DNA from: Rhodospirillales bacterium
GTDB lineage: Bacteria; Pseudomonadota; Alphaproteobacteria; Rhodospirillales_A; Casp-alpha2
Assembly (NCBI GenBank): GCA_016763915.1
Contig: JAESSX010000121.1
Coordinates: forward strand, 1-6,574
DNA: 6,574 bases
Direction of reading: 5' to 3'
The notes beneath the pieces are model-generated. The model saw only the letters and a list, made by a program, of their open reading frames with translations. It was not told the origin of the DNA and searched no databases. Shown here piece by piece: positions 1 through 5,185 of this stretch; position 1 is the first letter of the stretch, and the number at the start of each line of letters is the position of its first letter. Made by a program: the position numbers and the translations under genes.

Positions 1-164
1 ATCTCGCGCCCGGCGGTTGGCAGCAGGCGGGCGCACTGGGGGGCCGCGGCCCCGGCCGGCGGCGTTAATCCCGTGAGACCGAGAATCAGGCCCGCCAGGA
101 CCGCCGTCAGGCCAGCGCGGGGTAGGGGAAAAACCCGTTTCAATGGTGATAGGTGGTGGATCAT
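1..164 (-). CDS. Secreted protein, N-terminal fragment (cut by left edge)
   Basis: An open frame runs from an ATG at 164 to the window edge (54 codons plus 2 bases, no stop). It begins MIHHLSPLKRVF and reads as a Sec signal peptide. There is a basic n-region (K9, R10, R16), a hydrophobic core at about residues 17-33 rich in Leu, Ala and Gly, and a small-residue stretch AGAAA at about 37-41 that suits signal peptidase I cleavage. The mature protein would start near Pro-Gln-Cys, so it should be exported to the periplasm or beyond. No Shine-Dalgarno is strong; a GGCGG a few bases before the ATG is the best candidate. The gene lies 43 nt downstream of the acyltransferase gene on the same strand, so cotranscription is plausible. 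Too little is present to name a family. Confidence 0.6.
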   Translation of the reverse strand, partial: MIHHLSPLKRVFPLPRAGLTAVLAGLILGLTGLTPPAGAAAPQCARLLPTAGRE

Positions 165-207
165 TGGCCGCCAGTCTAGGCCGGAAATCGTTAACGGAGA
201 GTGACTC

Positions 208-1377
208 CTAATCCGCCTGGCGGAACGGCGAACGGTGCTGAAGGAATTGCATTTCGTCTTCAATGTTCCGCCGTTCGTCGTCGAGGAAGCGCCCGACCGC
301 TTGGCGAAACCCCGCATCGGCGATCCAGTGGGCCGAATAGGTGGCGCGCGGCAGATAGCCCCGTTGCACCTTGTGCGGGCCCTGGGCGCCGGCCTCGACC
401 CATTTGAGGCCATTGGCTATGGCGTATTCGATGGCCTGGTAATAGCAGGCCTCGAAATGCAGGAACCTGTAGTCGGCGTCGCATCCCCAGTTGCGCCCGA
501 ACAGGGTGTCGGCGCCCTTGAGGTTCAACGCGCCGGCGATGGGGCGCCCGGCGTTTTCGGCCATGACCAGGACGATGTGATCGCCCATCCGTTCGCCGAG
601 CAGCGAGAAGAATTCCCGGTTCAGGTAATTCTGTCCCCATTTCTTGTCGGTGGTGTCGCGGTAGAAACGATAGAACGCGTCCCAATGGCTTTCGGTCAGG
701 TCGCCGCCGCCGAGCAGCCGAAAGTCGAAGCCGTGCGCGGCCACGCTGGCGCGTTCCTTGCGGATGGCCTTGCGTTTGCGCGATGTCAGGTGGCTGAGGA
801 AGTCGTCGAAATCGTCGTATCCGCGGTTTTGCCAATGGAATTGCTGGCCTTTGCGCTTCAGCATTCCCATCTCACCGAAACGCCGCCATTCGTCTTCTCT
901 CGGGAAGGTCACGTGCAGCGACGATACCCCCAGCCGCTGGGCCAGGGCCACCATGGCTTCGGCCAGGGCGTGGCATAGCGCGTCCCTGATCGCCGCGGGC
1001 AGGTCGCCACGCACCAGCAACCGGTTACCCGTCACCGGGGTGAACGGCACGGCGCATTGCAGTTTCGGATAATAGCGCCCGCCGGCGCGCTCGAAGGCAT
1101 CGGCCCAGCCCCAGTCGAACACGTATTCGCCGTAGGAATGGCTTTTCAGATACAACGGAGCGCAAGCCACAAGCCGGCCGTCCTCGTCGCGCACGGCCAG
1201 GTGGCGCGCCAGCCAGCCGGACTCCGCCGAGGCCGAGCCGGAATCCTCCAACGCCGACAGGAACCCGTGGCGGCAGAACGGATCGCCGGCGCCGGCGCAG
1301 GCATCCCACTCGGCGGCCCCGACCTCATTGATCGAGCCCAGCACATTGACCGTCGTCGGTTCGCGTCCATCCGGCAT
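208..1377 (-). CDS. COG3146 / FemAB-like GNAT-fold N-acyltransferase
   Basis: This 389-residue cytoplasmic protein has the signatures of the COG3146 (DUF482, FemAB_like) family. The N-terminal half has an AAEWDAC...GDPFCRHGFLSALE block (residues 21-44). The C-terminal half has GRNWGC (294-299), LHFEACYYQAIEYAI (306-320) and EAGAQGPHKVQRGYLP (328-343), the most diagnostic part. A basic stretch SRKRKAIRKER lies at 199-209. Length is normal for the family. Members resemble FemABX transferases, which add amino acids from aminoacyl-tRNA to peptidoglycan precursors, but the substrate of COG3146 proteins is, to my knowledge, not established; the database name 'peptidoglycan biosynthesis/recognition' is by similarity. 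The ATG at 1377 has no convincing Shine-Dalgarno, yet the family-like N-terminus begins within a few residues of it and I found no better upstream start. It is divergent from the lipoprotein gene and followed at 43 nt by a secreted-protein gene. Confidence 0.85.
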   Translation of the reverse strand: MPDGREPTTVNVLGSINEVGAAEWDACAGAGDPFCRHGFLSALEDSGSASAESGWLARHLAVRDEDGRLVACAPLYLKSHSYGEYVFDWGWADAFERAGGRYYPKLQCAVPFTPVTGNRLLVRGDLPAAIRDALCHALAEAMVALAQRLGVSSLHVTFPREDEWRRFGEMGMLKRKGQQFHWQNRGYDDFDDFLSHLTSRKRKAIRKERASVAAHGFDFRLLGGGDLTESHWDAFYRFYRDTTDKKWGQNYLNREFFSLLGERMGDHIVLVMAENAGRPIAGALNLKGADTLFGRNWGCDADYRFLHFEACYYQAIEYAIANGLKWVEAGAQGPHKVQRGYLPRATYSAHWIADAGFRQAVGRFLDDERRNIEDEMQFLQHRSPFRQAD

Positions 1378-1470
1378 GGAATAGATGTGATGCTTTTGGT
1401 GGGCGGAGGCAAGGGGGAGGGAAGCGTTAGAACGTAATACTAGTAATTTATTAAATAAGACTTCTAATAG

Positions 1471-1499
1471 TTGAATAAGGCTTAGTCTCTTGCTAGTTT
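1471..1499 (+). promoter_or_regulatory. Candidate sigma70-type promoter for the lipoprotein gene
   Basis: TTGAAT at 1471-1476 is followed after 17 bp by TAGTTT at 1494-1499, preceded by TG at 1491-1492 as in an extended -10. The -10 hexamer matches consensus at only three positions, so this is a weak prediction. It is favoured by its position about 55 bp before the GTG start and by the AT-rich setting. Confidence 0.3.
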
Positions 1500-1543
1500 C
1501 AGTGGAAATTGCGCGACCGCAATGCAGCGTGCCGAAAAAGACT

Positions 1544-1550
1544 GGGAGGA
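1544..1550 (+). promoter_or_regulatory. Ribosome binding site that sets the lipoprotein start at GTG 1555
   Basis: GGGAGGA lies 4 nt before the GTG at 1555. The in-frame ATG at 1522 has no such site in front of it, and would place 11 mostly charged residues (sequence QRAEKDWEEA) before the signal peptide. The GTG start gives a normal lipoprotein signal peptide of 25 residues. Confidence 0.7.
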
Positions 1551-1554
1551 AGCT

Positions 1555-3141
1555 GTGTGGGTTTCTAAGCGTTCTGGGGCGCTTACGGGTAAATTCCTTT
1601 TAGTGCCCGTACTTTTCGTGCTTGGCGCGTGCACGTCTGCGCCGGGCGATATTTTCCGTCAATTCAGTTTTGGGAATGATCAATCCATCACCACCGGATC
1701 CCGCCAACGGATCGTCAGCAGCGTCAATGTCGGTTCTGAATCCCGCCCGGGCCTCGTAAATCCAACGAGAATCGTCTGCGCCGAGCCGAGCCCGGACGTG
1801 GCCGCGATCATGGCCAACGCTTTCGGAATTTCGGTTTCCGTCCTCGGCCAGGGCAGCGGCGCGCTCAGCGCAAGCCAGGTGGGCGGTGTGATCCAACTGG
1901 CCGAGCGCACGGCCAGCATTCAGTTGCTGCGGGACCAGATGTACCGCGCCTGCGAAGCCTATGCGAACGGCGCGGTCAGCGGCACCGCCTACAGCCTGAT
2001 CATGAGCAAGATGAACAAGGTCATGGTGTCGCTCATGCTCGGAGAGACGGCGGGCGGCGCTTTTGGGCGTAGCCTCTCCGCCGCCGGCGGCAAGGCGAGC
2101 GGCAAGGGCATGACATCCAGCTTCCAAGGCGCGGTCAAGAACATAGACGAGGCGGCGAAAAAGCTGGCCCAGGCGAATAAAGATGTGGCCGATGCGGAGG
2201 ACGCCTGGAAGAAAAAGCAGGCACTGGCGGATAATAATAAGACGGAGCCGCGAAAGACCGAATTGCAGGGCGAGGCGGATGCCTTGAAAGCGAAACGGGA
2301 CGCCGCGATCGGCAAACGGGACGCCTTGAAGGAGTTGCTCCAGAGCTCAATCTCCGCCGCCGCCGAGAGCGCCGCCGAGATCACGAATATCACCGCCGGT
2401 GGTGGATTGACCCGCACCCCGGACGCGGATATCGCAGGCGTCCTTAAAGACATGCAGAAACAATACCTCGACGACGACATGAGCGACGCCGTCATTTCCG
2501 CCTGCCTGGTCGACCTCAGCCTGGCTGATGCCGAGGACGCGACCATAAACGCGGAAAGAGAGGCTGCGGCCAGGAATGTTGTGGCTAAAAGAAGGGCTCT
2601 TCGATTGGCAGAGGTATCCCGTAAGGCGGCACCAGCAGAATCTTCATTAATTGAAACTGCCAATATTGCAGTAAGTGAGCTTAAAGAAGCTAAAGAGACG
2701 TACAACGATTTTAAAGGGTTAGACAGGTATTCAGCCCTCGGCAGTTTTTGTACGGAGAAACTTGATGCCTTCATGAATAAGGTTCTTGATGACCAGCACA
2801 TATGGAAAATGAAGGAAATCGATCTCGAAATCGCGAGGATCAAGGCCGAAACCCCCTGCGCCGGCTGTCGGATTTCTGATTACGCCAAGGCCGTGAAGGC
2901 CTGCGCCGCCTTCAAGGAAGAGCAGAAAAAACAGTGCATCGCCGGTCTCGCCAAGGCCGCCGAAACCGGGAAAGCCCCTGGAGCGGAACAATCCAAGCCT
3001 AAGCCGGGCGCGCAAGATTCGTCCGTACAGCCCACCCCGTCAGCCGATCCGTCCAAGCCGGTAAAGAAAGGAAAAAAACTGGCCCCGCCGAAAAACTCAT
3101 GGCGCCAGCAAAATAATTTTGGTAATAAAAAGTTCGGGTGA
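1555..3141 (+). CDS. Lipoprotein of unknown function with coiled-coil segment
   Basis: The product is 528 residues from the GTG start. The N-terminus is a lipoprotein signal peptide: basic residues K5, R6 and K13, a hydrophobic core FLLVPVLFVL, and a lipobox LGAC with the lipidated Cys at 26. Ser at mature +3 and no Asp at +2 point to the outer membrane. The next part holds IVCAEPSPDVA (73-83), then ERTASIQLLRD (117-127) and YRACEAYANG (130-139). I recall this combination from proteobacterial lipoproteins annotated only as hypothetical, so it is probably a conserved domain of unknown function. Residues about 195-265 are rich in Ala, Lys, Glu and Asp and look like a coiled coil. A CAGC motif sits at 435-438, with further cysteines at 317, 399, 450 and 461. 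The tail (about 470-528) is Lys- and Pro-rich and probably disordered. Bases 2641-2820 are much poorer in GC than the rest. The gene stands alone and converges with the RidA-family gene. A phage or secretion role cannot be argued from the sequence. Confidence 0.8.
   Translation: MWVSKRSGALTGKFLLVPVLFVLGACTSAPGDIFRQFSFGNDQSITTGSRQRIVSSVNVGSESRPGLVNPTRIVCAEPSPDVAAIMANAFGISVSVLGQGSGALSASQVGGVIQLAERTASIQLLRDQMYRACEAYANGAVSGTAYSLIMSKMNKVMVSLMLGETAGGAFGRSLSAAGGKASGKGMTSSFQGAVKNIDEAAKKLAQANKDVADAEDAWKKKQALADNNKTEPRKTELQGEADALKAKRDAAIGKRDALKELLQSSISAAAESAAEITNITAGGGLTRTPDADIAGVLKDMQKQYLDDDMSDAVISACLVDLSLADAEDATINAEREAAARNVVAKRRALRLAEVSRKAAPAESSLIETANIAVSELKEAKETYNDFKGLDRYSALGSFCTEKLDAFMNKVLDDQHIWKMKEIDLEIARIKAETPCAGCRISDYAKAVKACAAFKEEQKKQCIAGLAKAAETGKAPGAEQSKPKPGAQDSSVQPTPSADPSKPVKKGKKLAPPKNSWRQQNNFGNKKFG
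2641..2820 (+). other. Low-GC patch inside the lipoprotein gene
   Basis: By hand count this 180-bp stretch is 69/180 G+C (38%). The row 2461-2520 has 37/60 and 2521-2580 has 36/60, while 2341-2400 has 40/60. Codons also change, with A- or T-ending forms such as TTA, GAA, AAA and GCA more frequent. The reading frame continues through it, encoding residues 363-422. It may be a recombined or fast-evolving segment. Confidence 0.6.
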
Positions 3142-3157
3142 TCAGGGCTGCTGACCC
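3127..3157 (-). terminator. Possible weak intrinsic terminator after the RidA-family gene
   Basis: On the minus strand, starting just past the RidA-family stop, GGGTCAG can pair with CTGA and CCC across a 5-nt loop and a 3-nt bulge (plus 3136-3157). GAAC and then five T follow (plus 3127-3131). It overlaps the 3' end of the convergent lipoprotein gene. The stem is short and bulged, so this is tentative. No terminator with a T-run is seen for the lipoprotein gene on the plus strand. Confidence 0.3.
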
Positions 3158-3158
3158 C

Positions 3159-3626
3159 TCACCCCAACTCAAACACCCCATCGACCTCGACCGCGACGCC
3201 CAGCGGCAATGAGCCTGCGCCGACGGCGAAGCGGGCGTGTTTGCCGGTCTCGCCGAAGATTTCGACCATCAGGTCCGACGCGCCGTTGATGACTTTAGGA
3301 TGATCCGTGAAGTCGGGTGCGGTGTTGACGAAGCCGCCCAGTTTGATCACCCGCCTGATCCGATCCAGGTCGCCGCCGGCGGCGTCGCGGGCCTGGGCGA
3401 TCAGGTTGAGGCCGCACAACCGCGCCGCCTCGTAGCCTTCGTCGAGGCTGAATTCGGCGCCGACCTTGCCGATATAGCGCAGTTCCCCGTTCCATACGGT
3501 GATCTGCCCGGAAACGAAGACCTGGTTGCCGCTGACGACATAGGGAACGTAGTTCGCCGCAGGCGCCGAAAGGTCGGGCAGATCGAAGCCCAGTTCCGCC
3601 AGTCGCGTGGTGATCCGTCCGGCCAT
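3159..3626 (-). CDS. RidA/YjgF/UK114-family protein
   Basis: This 155-residue protein has the RidA fold signatures: YVPYVVSGNQVFVSGQI (26-42), the helix DEGYEAARLCGLNLIAQA (62-79), then IKLGGFVNT (94-102) and the C-terminal ARFAVGAGSLPLGVAVEVD (131-149). Arg132 aligns with the arginine that holds the substrate carboxylate in RidA, and Glu147 with the conserved late glutamate. RidA proteins hydrolyse reactive enamine/imine intermediates such as 2-aminoacrylate made by PLP enzymes. This one resembles the slightly longer subgroup (about 150 residues) whose substrates are less clear, so imine deaminase activity is only probable. The start is the ATG at 3626, where the family N-terminus MAGRITTRLAELG begins. 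An in-frame ATG at 3668 would add 14 unlike residues inside the upstream gene. The TGA of the receiver-hydrolase gene lies 2 nt before this ATG, so translation is probably coupled and the two genes share an operon. Confidence 0.87.
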   Translation of the reverse strand: MAGRITTRLAELGFDLPDLSAPAANYVPYVVSGNQVFVSGQITVWNGELRYIGKVGAEFSLDEGYEAARLCGLNLIAQARDAAGGDLDRIRRVIKLGGFVNTAPDFTDHPKVINGASDLMVEIFGETGKHARFAVGAGSLPLGVAVEVDGVFELG

Positions 3627-3628
3627 AC

Positions 3629-4867
3629 TCAGACCTTGAACGATTGGCCCTCGCGGGGCGCCAGGCATTTGGTTTTGGATTTGCGCGCCTTCAGCATGGC
3701 CTGGGCGGTTGCCAGTTTCGCGTCAATGGCGTCATCGTTCTGGTCCGGGTCGTGATGAAACAGGAACAATTGCTTGACCTTGGCGGTGTCGGCCAGGTTG
3801 ACGGCCTTGGAAAGGCACGAATGTCCCCAGCCTTCCTTGGACATGTATTCCTCGTCCGTATAGGTGGTGTCGGTGATCAGCACATCGGCGCCCTCGACGA
3901 ATTCGGCAAGGCGCTTTTCGTAGTGGGGATCGAAGAAGTCGCTGGTTTCCACGTACATTTCATTGTCGGTAATGTAACAGATGGACCGCCCATTATAGTT
4001 GACCCGATACCCTAAGCACTTGCCGGGGTGGCTCAACAGCTTGGTCCGAACGTCGATGCCCGAAACGGAAAAGCTTTCTTCTTCCAGGTCGTGGAAATAG
4101 ACCCGCGCCGCGAATTGCGAAAAGGTAATCGGGAAATATACGCCTTCCATCTGGGCGGAGACGATCTCGCGCATGGTGATATCCCCCTGATTGGCGCCCA
4201 GAACCTCGAACTCGTTGCCCTGAATATACAGCGGCGTAAAGAACGGGATGGCGTTGATATGGTCCCAATGGGGGTGCGAGATGAAGATTTTGGCGTTGAT
4301 GCCCTTGCGATTTTGGGTCAGAAACCAGTCGCCCAGATTCTTGATGCCGCTGCCGCAGTCGAAGATGAAAAACTGCTGGCGCGGGAATTCCAGGGTCATG
4401 CAGGAGGTGTTGCCGCCGTATTTCAGGAAATCCCTGCCCGAAACGGGAAGGGTTCCGCGCACGCCCCAGAATGTCATGTCGATTTGGTCGTCGAGGATCC
4501 GGTTGACCTTCTGGATAAAGGTTTCCGGATTGATCGGTTTGCGGATGTATCCGTGCGCCCCGAAATCGAAGGACCGTTTGAGGTCGAATTCATAAGCCTT
4601 GGCCGAGACCACGATGTATTTCGTGTGGTTCAGGTTCTTGTGTCCCAGGACCTGCCTGCACAGCATCAGGCCGTCGACTTCCGGCATCATCAAATCGCCG
4701 ATCACGCAATCGGGTTTCTTGCGGGCAATGTCGTCGATCACCTTGGAACTGTCGGTGCTGGTGGTGACGGAATATCCGGCTTCCTTCAAAAAGGCAGCCA
4801 TCAGCTTCAGGACGACGGGATCGTCATCGACAATGTAGATGCTCTGTTTCTTTTTTCTTTTTACCAT
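3629..4867 (-). CDS. Response-regulator receiver domain fused to MBL-fold hydrolase
   Basis: The product is 412 residues with two domains. Residues about 8-127 form a CheY-like receiver: acidic pocket D14-D16, phosphoacceptor D58 in VIGDLMMPEVDG, S88 at the Thr/Ser switch position, and K110-P111. All residues needed for phosphorylation are present. Residues about 131-412 form a metallo-beta-lactamase-fold domain of the RNase Z/PhnP type (COG1235-like). It opens with FWGVRGTLPVSG and YGGNTSC, then has HPHWDH (metal ligands H198, H200, D202, H203), LSHPG (H280), ITDNE (D301), GWGHS (H349, comparable to the conserved RNase Z GHS histidine) and FHHDP (H371/H372). The metal site looks intact, so a phosphodiesterase-type hydrolase controlled by phosphorylation is likely; the substrate is unknown. 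No histidine kinase is adjacent. The gene overlies a 19-bp tandem repeat at its start and sits 2 nt before the RidA-family gene. The N-terminus is Lys/Arg-rich (MVKRKKKQ) because of that repeat. Confidence 0.88.
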   Translation of the reverse strand: MVKRKKKQSIYIVDDDPVVLKLMAAFLKEAGYSVTTSTDSSKVIDDIARKKPDCVIGDLMMPEVDGLMLCRQVLGHKNLNHTKYIVVSAKAYEFDLKRSFDFGAHGYIRKPINPETFIQKVNRILDDQIDMTFWGVRGTLPVSGRDFLKYGGNTSCMTLEFPRQQFFIFDCGSGIKNLGDWFLTQNRKGINAKIFISHPHWDHINAIPFFTPLYIQGNEFEVLGANQGDITMREIVSAQMEGVYFPITFSQFAARVYFHDLEEESFSVSGIDVRTKLLSHPGKCLGYRVNYNGRSICYITDNEMYVETSDFFDPHYEKRLAEFVEGADVLITDTTYTDEEYMSKEGWGHSCLSKAVNLADTAKVKQLFLFHHDPDQNDDAIDAKLATAQAMLKARKSKTKCLAPREGQSFKV

Positions 4868-4886
4868 TCTTTTTTCTTTTTACCAT
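4849..4886 (-). repeat. Perfect 19-bp tandem duplication covering the start codon
   Basis: The unit TCTTTTTTCTTTTTACCAT occurs twice head to tail (4849-4867 and 4868-4886) with no mismatch. On the minus strand each copy begins with ATGGTAAAAAGA, so two ATG codons stand 19 nt apart in different frames. The downstream ATG (4867) opens the receiver-hydrolase frame. The upstream ATG (4886) opens a 20-codon frame that ends in TGA at 4824-4826 inside the gene. The duplication also places a purine-rich run directly before the real start, where no GGAGG-type site is found. Confidence 0.9.
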
Positions 4887-4985
4887 CAGGCCTAGGAAAA
4901 ACAGAATTTCTAACTCGGTAACACAACCACTTACTAAAGTTCCAACAAACAAGATTAATTGCCCGGTTAGTACGTGTCGATAGAT

Positions 4986-5010
4986 GTTTTAGATGGGGAG
5001 CCCCCAAAAC
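4986..5010. other. Inverted repeat GTTTT...GGGG-AG-CCCC...AAAAC
   Basis: GTTTT (4986-4990) and AAAAC (5006-5010) flank a GGGG/CCCC pair (4995-4998 and 5001-5004, with AG between). The halves are unequal in spacing, and the central loop of 2 nt is too tight for a full RNA hairpin, so it could be a DNA-level dyad or a hairpin that loses its inner pairs. Function unknown. Confidence 0.4.
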
Positions 5011-5041
5011 GATGTCGAGGAATTTCAGGTGGCGGTGGTCT

Positions 5042-5057
5042 GCCCCTGTTTCGGGGC
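5042..5057. other. Small hairpin GCCCC-6nt-GGGGC
   Basis: A perfect 5-bp GC stem (5042-5046 with 5053-5057) has a 6-nt loop. It has no T-run on either side, so it is not a terminator by itself. It is one of a series of hairpins between the nrdJ terminator and the hydrolase gene. Confidence 0.45.
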
Positions 5058-5063
5058 CGCAAA

Positions 5064-5079
5064 CCCTCAAGTCAGAGGG
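5064..5079. other. Small hairpin CCCTC-6nt-GAGGG
   Basis: A perfect 5-bp stem (5064-5068 with 5075-5079) has a 6-nt loop, immediately beyond the T-run of the nrdJ terminator on the minus strand. It could be a back-up structure protecting or terminating the nrdJ transcript, though only three T follow it. Confidence 0.45.
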
Positions 5080-5080
5080 T

Positions 5081-5126
5081 AAAAAAGGCGGGACGCGCGT
5101 CAGGGAAGGCCCCCGACACGCGTCCC
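5081..5126 (-). terminator. Strong intrinsic terminator of nrdJ
   Basis: On the minus strand GGGACGCGTGTC (plus 5115-5126) pairs with GACGCGCGTCCC (plus 5090-5101) over all 12 positions, with one G-U wobble and a 13-nt loop. After GCC come six T (plus A-run 5081-5086). It starts 60 nt after the nrdJ stop codon. The opposite strand has no T-run, so it works leftward only. It separates nrdJ from the receiver-hydrolase operon. Confidence 0.9.
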
Positions 5127-5185
5127 AAGTTTCCCAGGGAGGATTCGGTCTGAACTGTGATTCCCGGAAATCTGGTCATGGTATT

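Larger units (their letters stand above)
1378..1554. promoter_or_regulatory. Divergent intergenic region, AT-rich
   Basis: This 177-bp gap separates the leftward acyltransferase gene from the rightward lipoprotein gene and should carry promoters for both. The core (about 1431-1500) is strikingly AT-rich against its surroundings. It contains an 8-bp palindrome TACTAGTA (1438-1445). On the minus strand a TTTAAT -10-like hexamer (plus positions 1450-1455) has a poor -35 (TTATTC) 17 bp upstream, which is a weak candidate for the acyltransferase promoter. The purine-rich run at 1401-1424 forms the acyltransferase leader. No operator is recognised. Confidence 0.5.
4887..5080. other. Noncoding leader/intergenic region upstream of the receiver-hydrolase gene
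   Basis: No convincing gene lies here. Positions 4891-4980 are AT-rich (35/90 G+C by hand count), as expected for the promoter and leader of the leftward operon, but I find no -35/-10 pair good enough to report. Positions 4986-5080 are GC-richer and contain three short inverted repeats, listed separately. If the promoter lies to the right of them they would be in the 5' leader of the hydrolase mRNA. Confidence 0.5.

Noticed and set aside
235..978. Long plus-strand open frame of 247 codons opposite the acyltransferase gene
   Set aside because: It is a mirror of codon bias in the COG3146 gene, whose motifs are unmistakable on the minus strand.
1989..2843. Minus-strand open frame of 284 codons within the lipoprotein gene, rich in Ser, Ala and Phe
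   Set aside because: The composition is what the antisense of an Ala/Lys/Glu-rich coiled coil gives. The plus-strand frame has a lipobox and a ribosome binding site.
4028..4921. Long plus-strand open frame of 297 codons opposite the receiver-hydrolase gene
   Set aside because: It is antisense to a gene with clear domain motifs and carries no recognisable domain. Long antisense frames are common in GC-rich genes.
4861..5070. A minus-strand frame of 69 codons beginning at TTG 5070 and ending in TAA overlapping the hydrolase ATG
   Set aside because: It begins with TTG inside the hairpin cluster, without a ribosome binding site, and crosses AT-rich leader sequence with no recognisable domain. 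The overlap with the ATG follows from the tandem repeat.
4993..5082. A plus-strand 29-codon frame (ATG at 4993, TAA at 5080-5082) with a protein-like composition (MGSPQNDVEEFQ...)
   Set aside because: It has no Shine-Dalgarno, a TAG directly precedes its ATG, and it spans several hairpins. Frames of this length occur often by chance. Conservation in relatives would be needed to call it.
4887..5185. Possible cobalamin or other riboswitch linked to nrdJ
   Set aside because: The region is downstream of nrdJ, not upstream, and I see no B12-box-like sequence or other known aptamer consensus.
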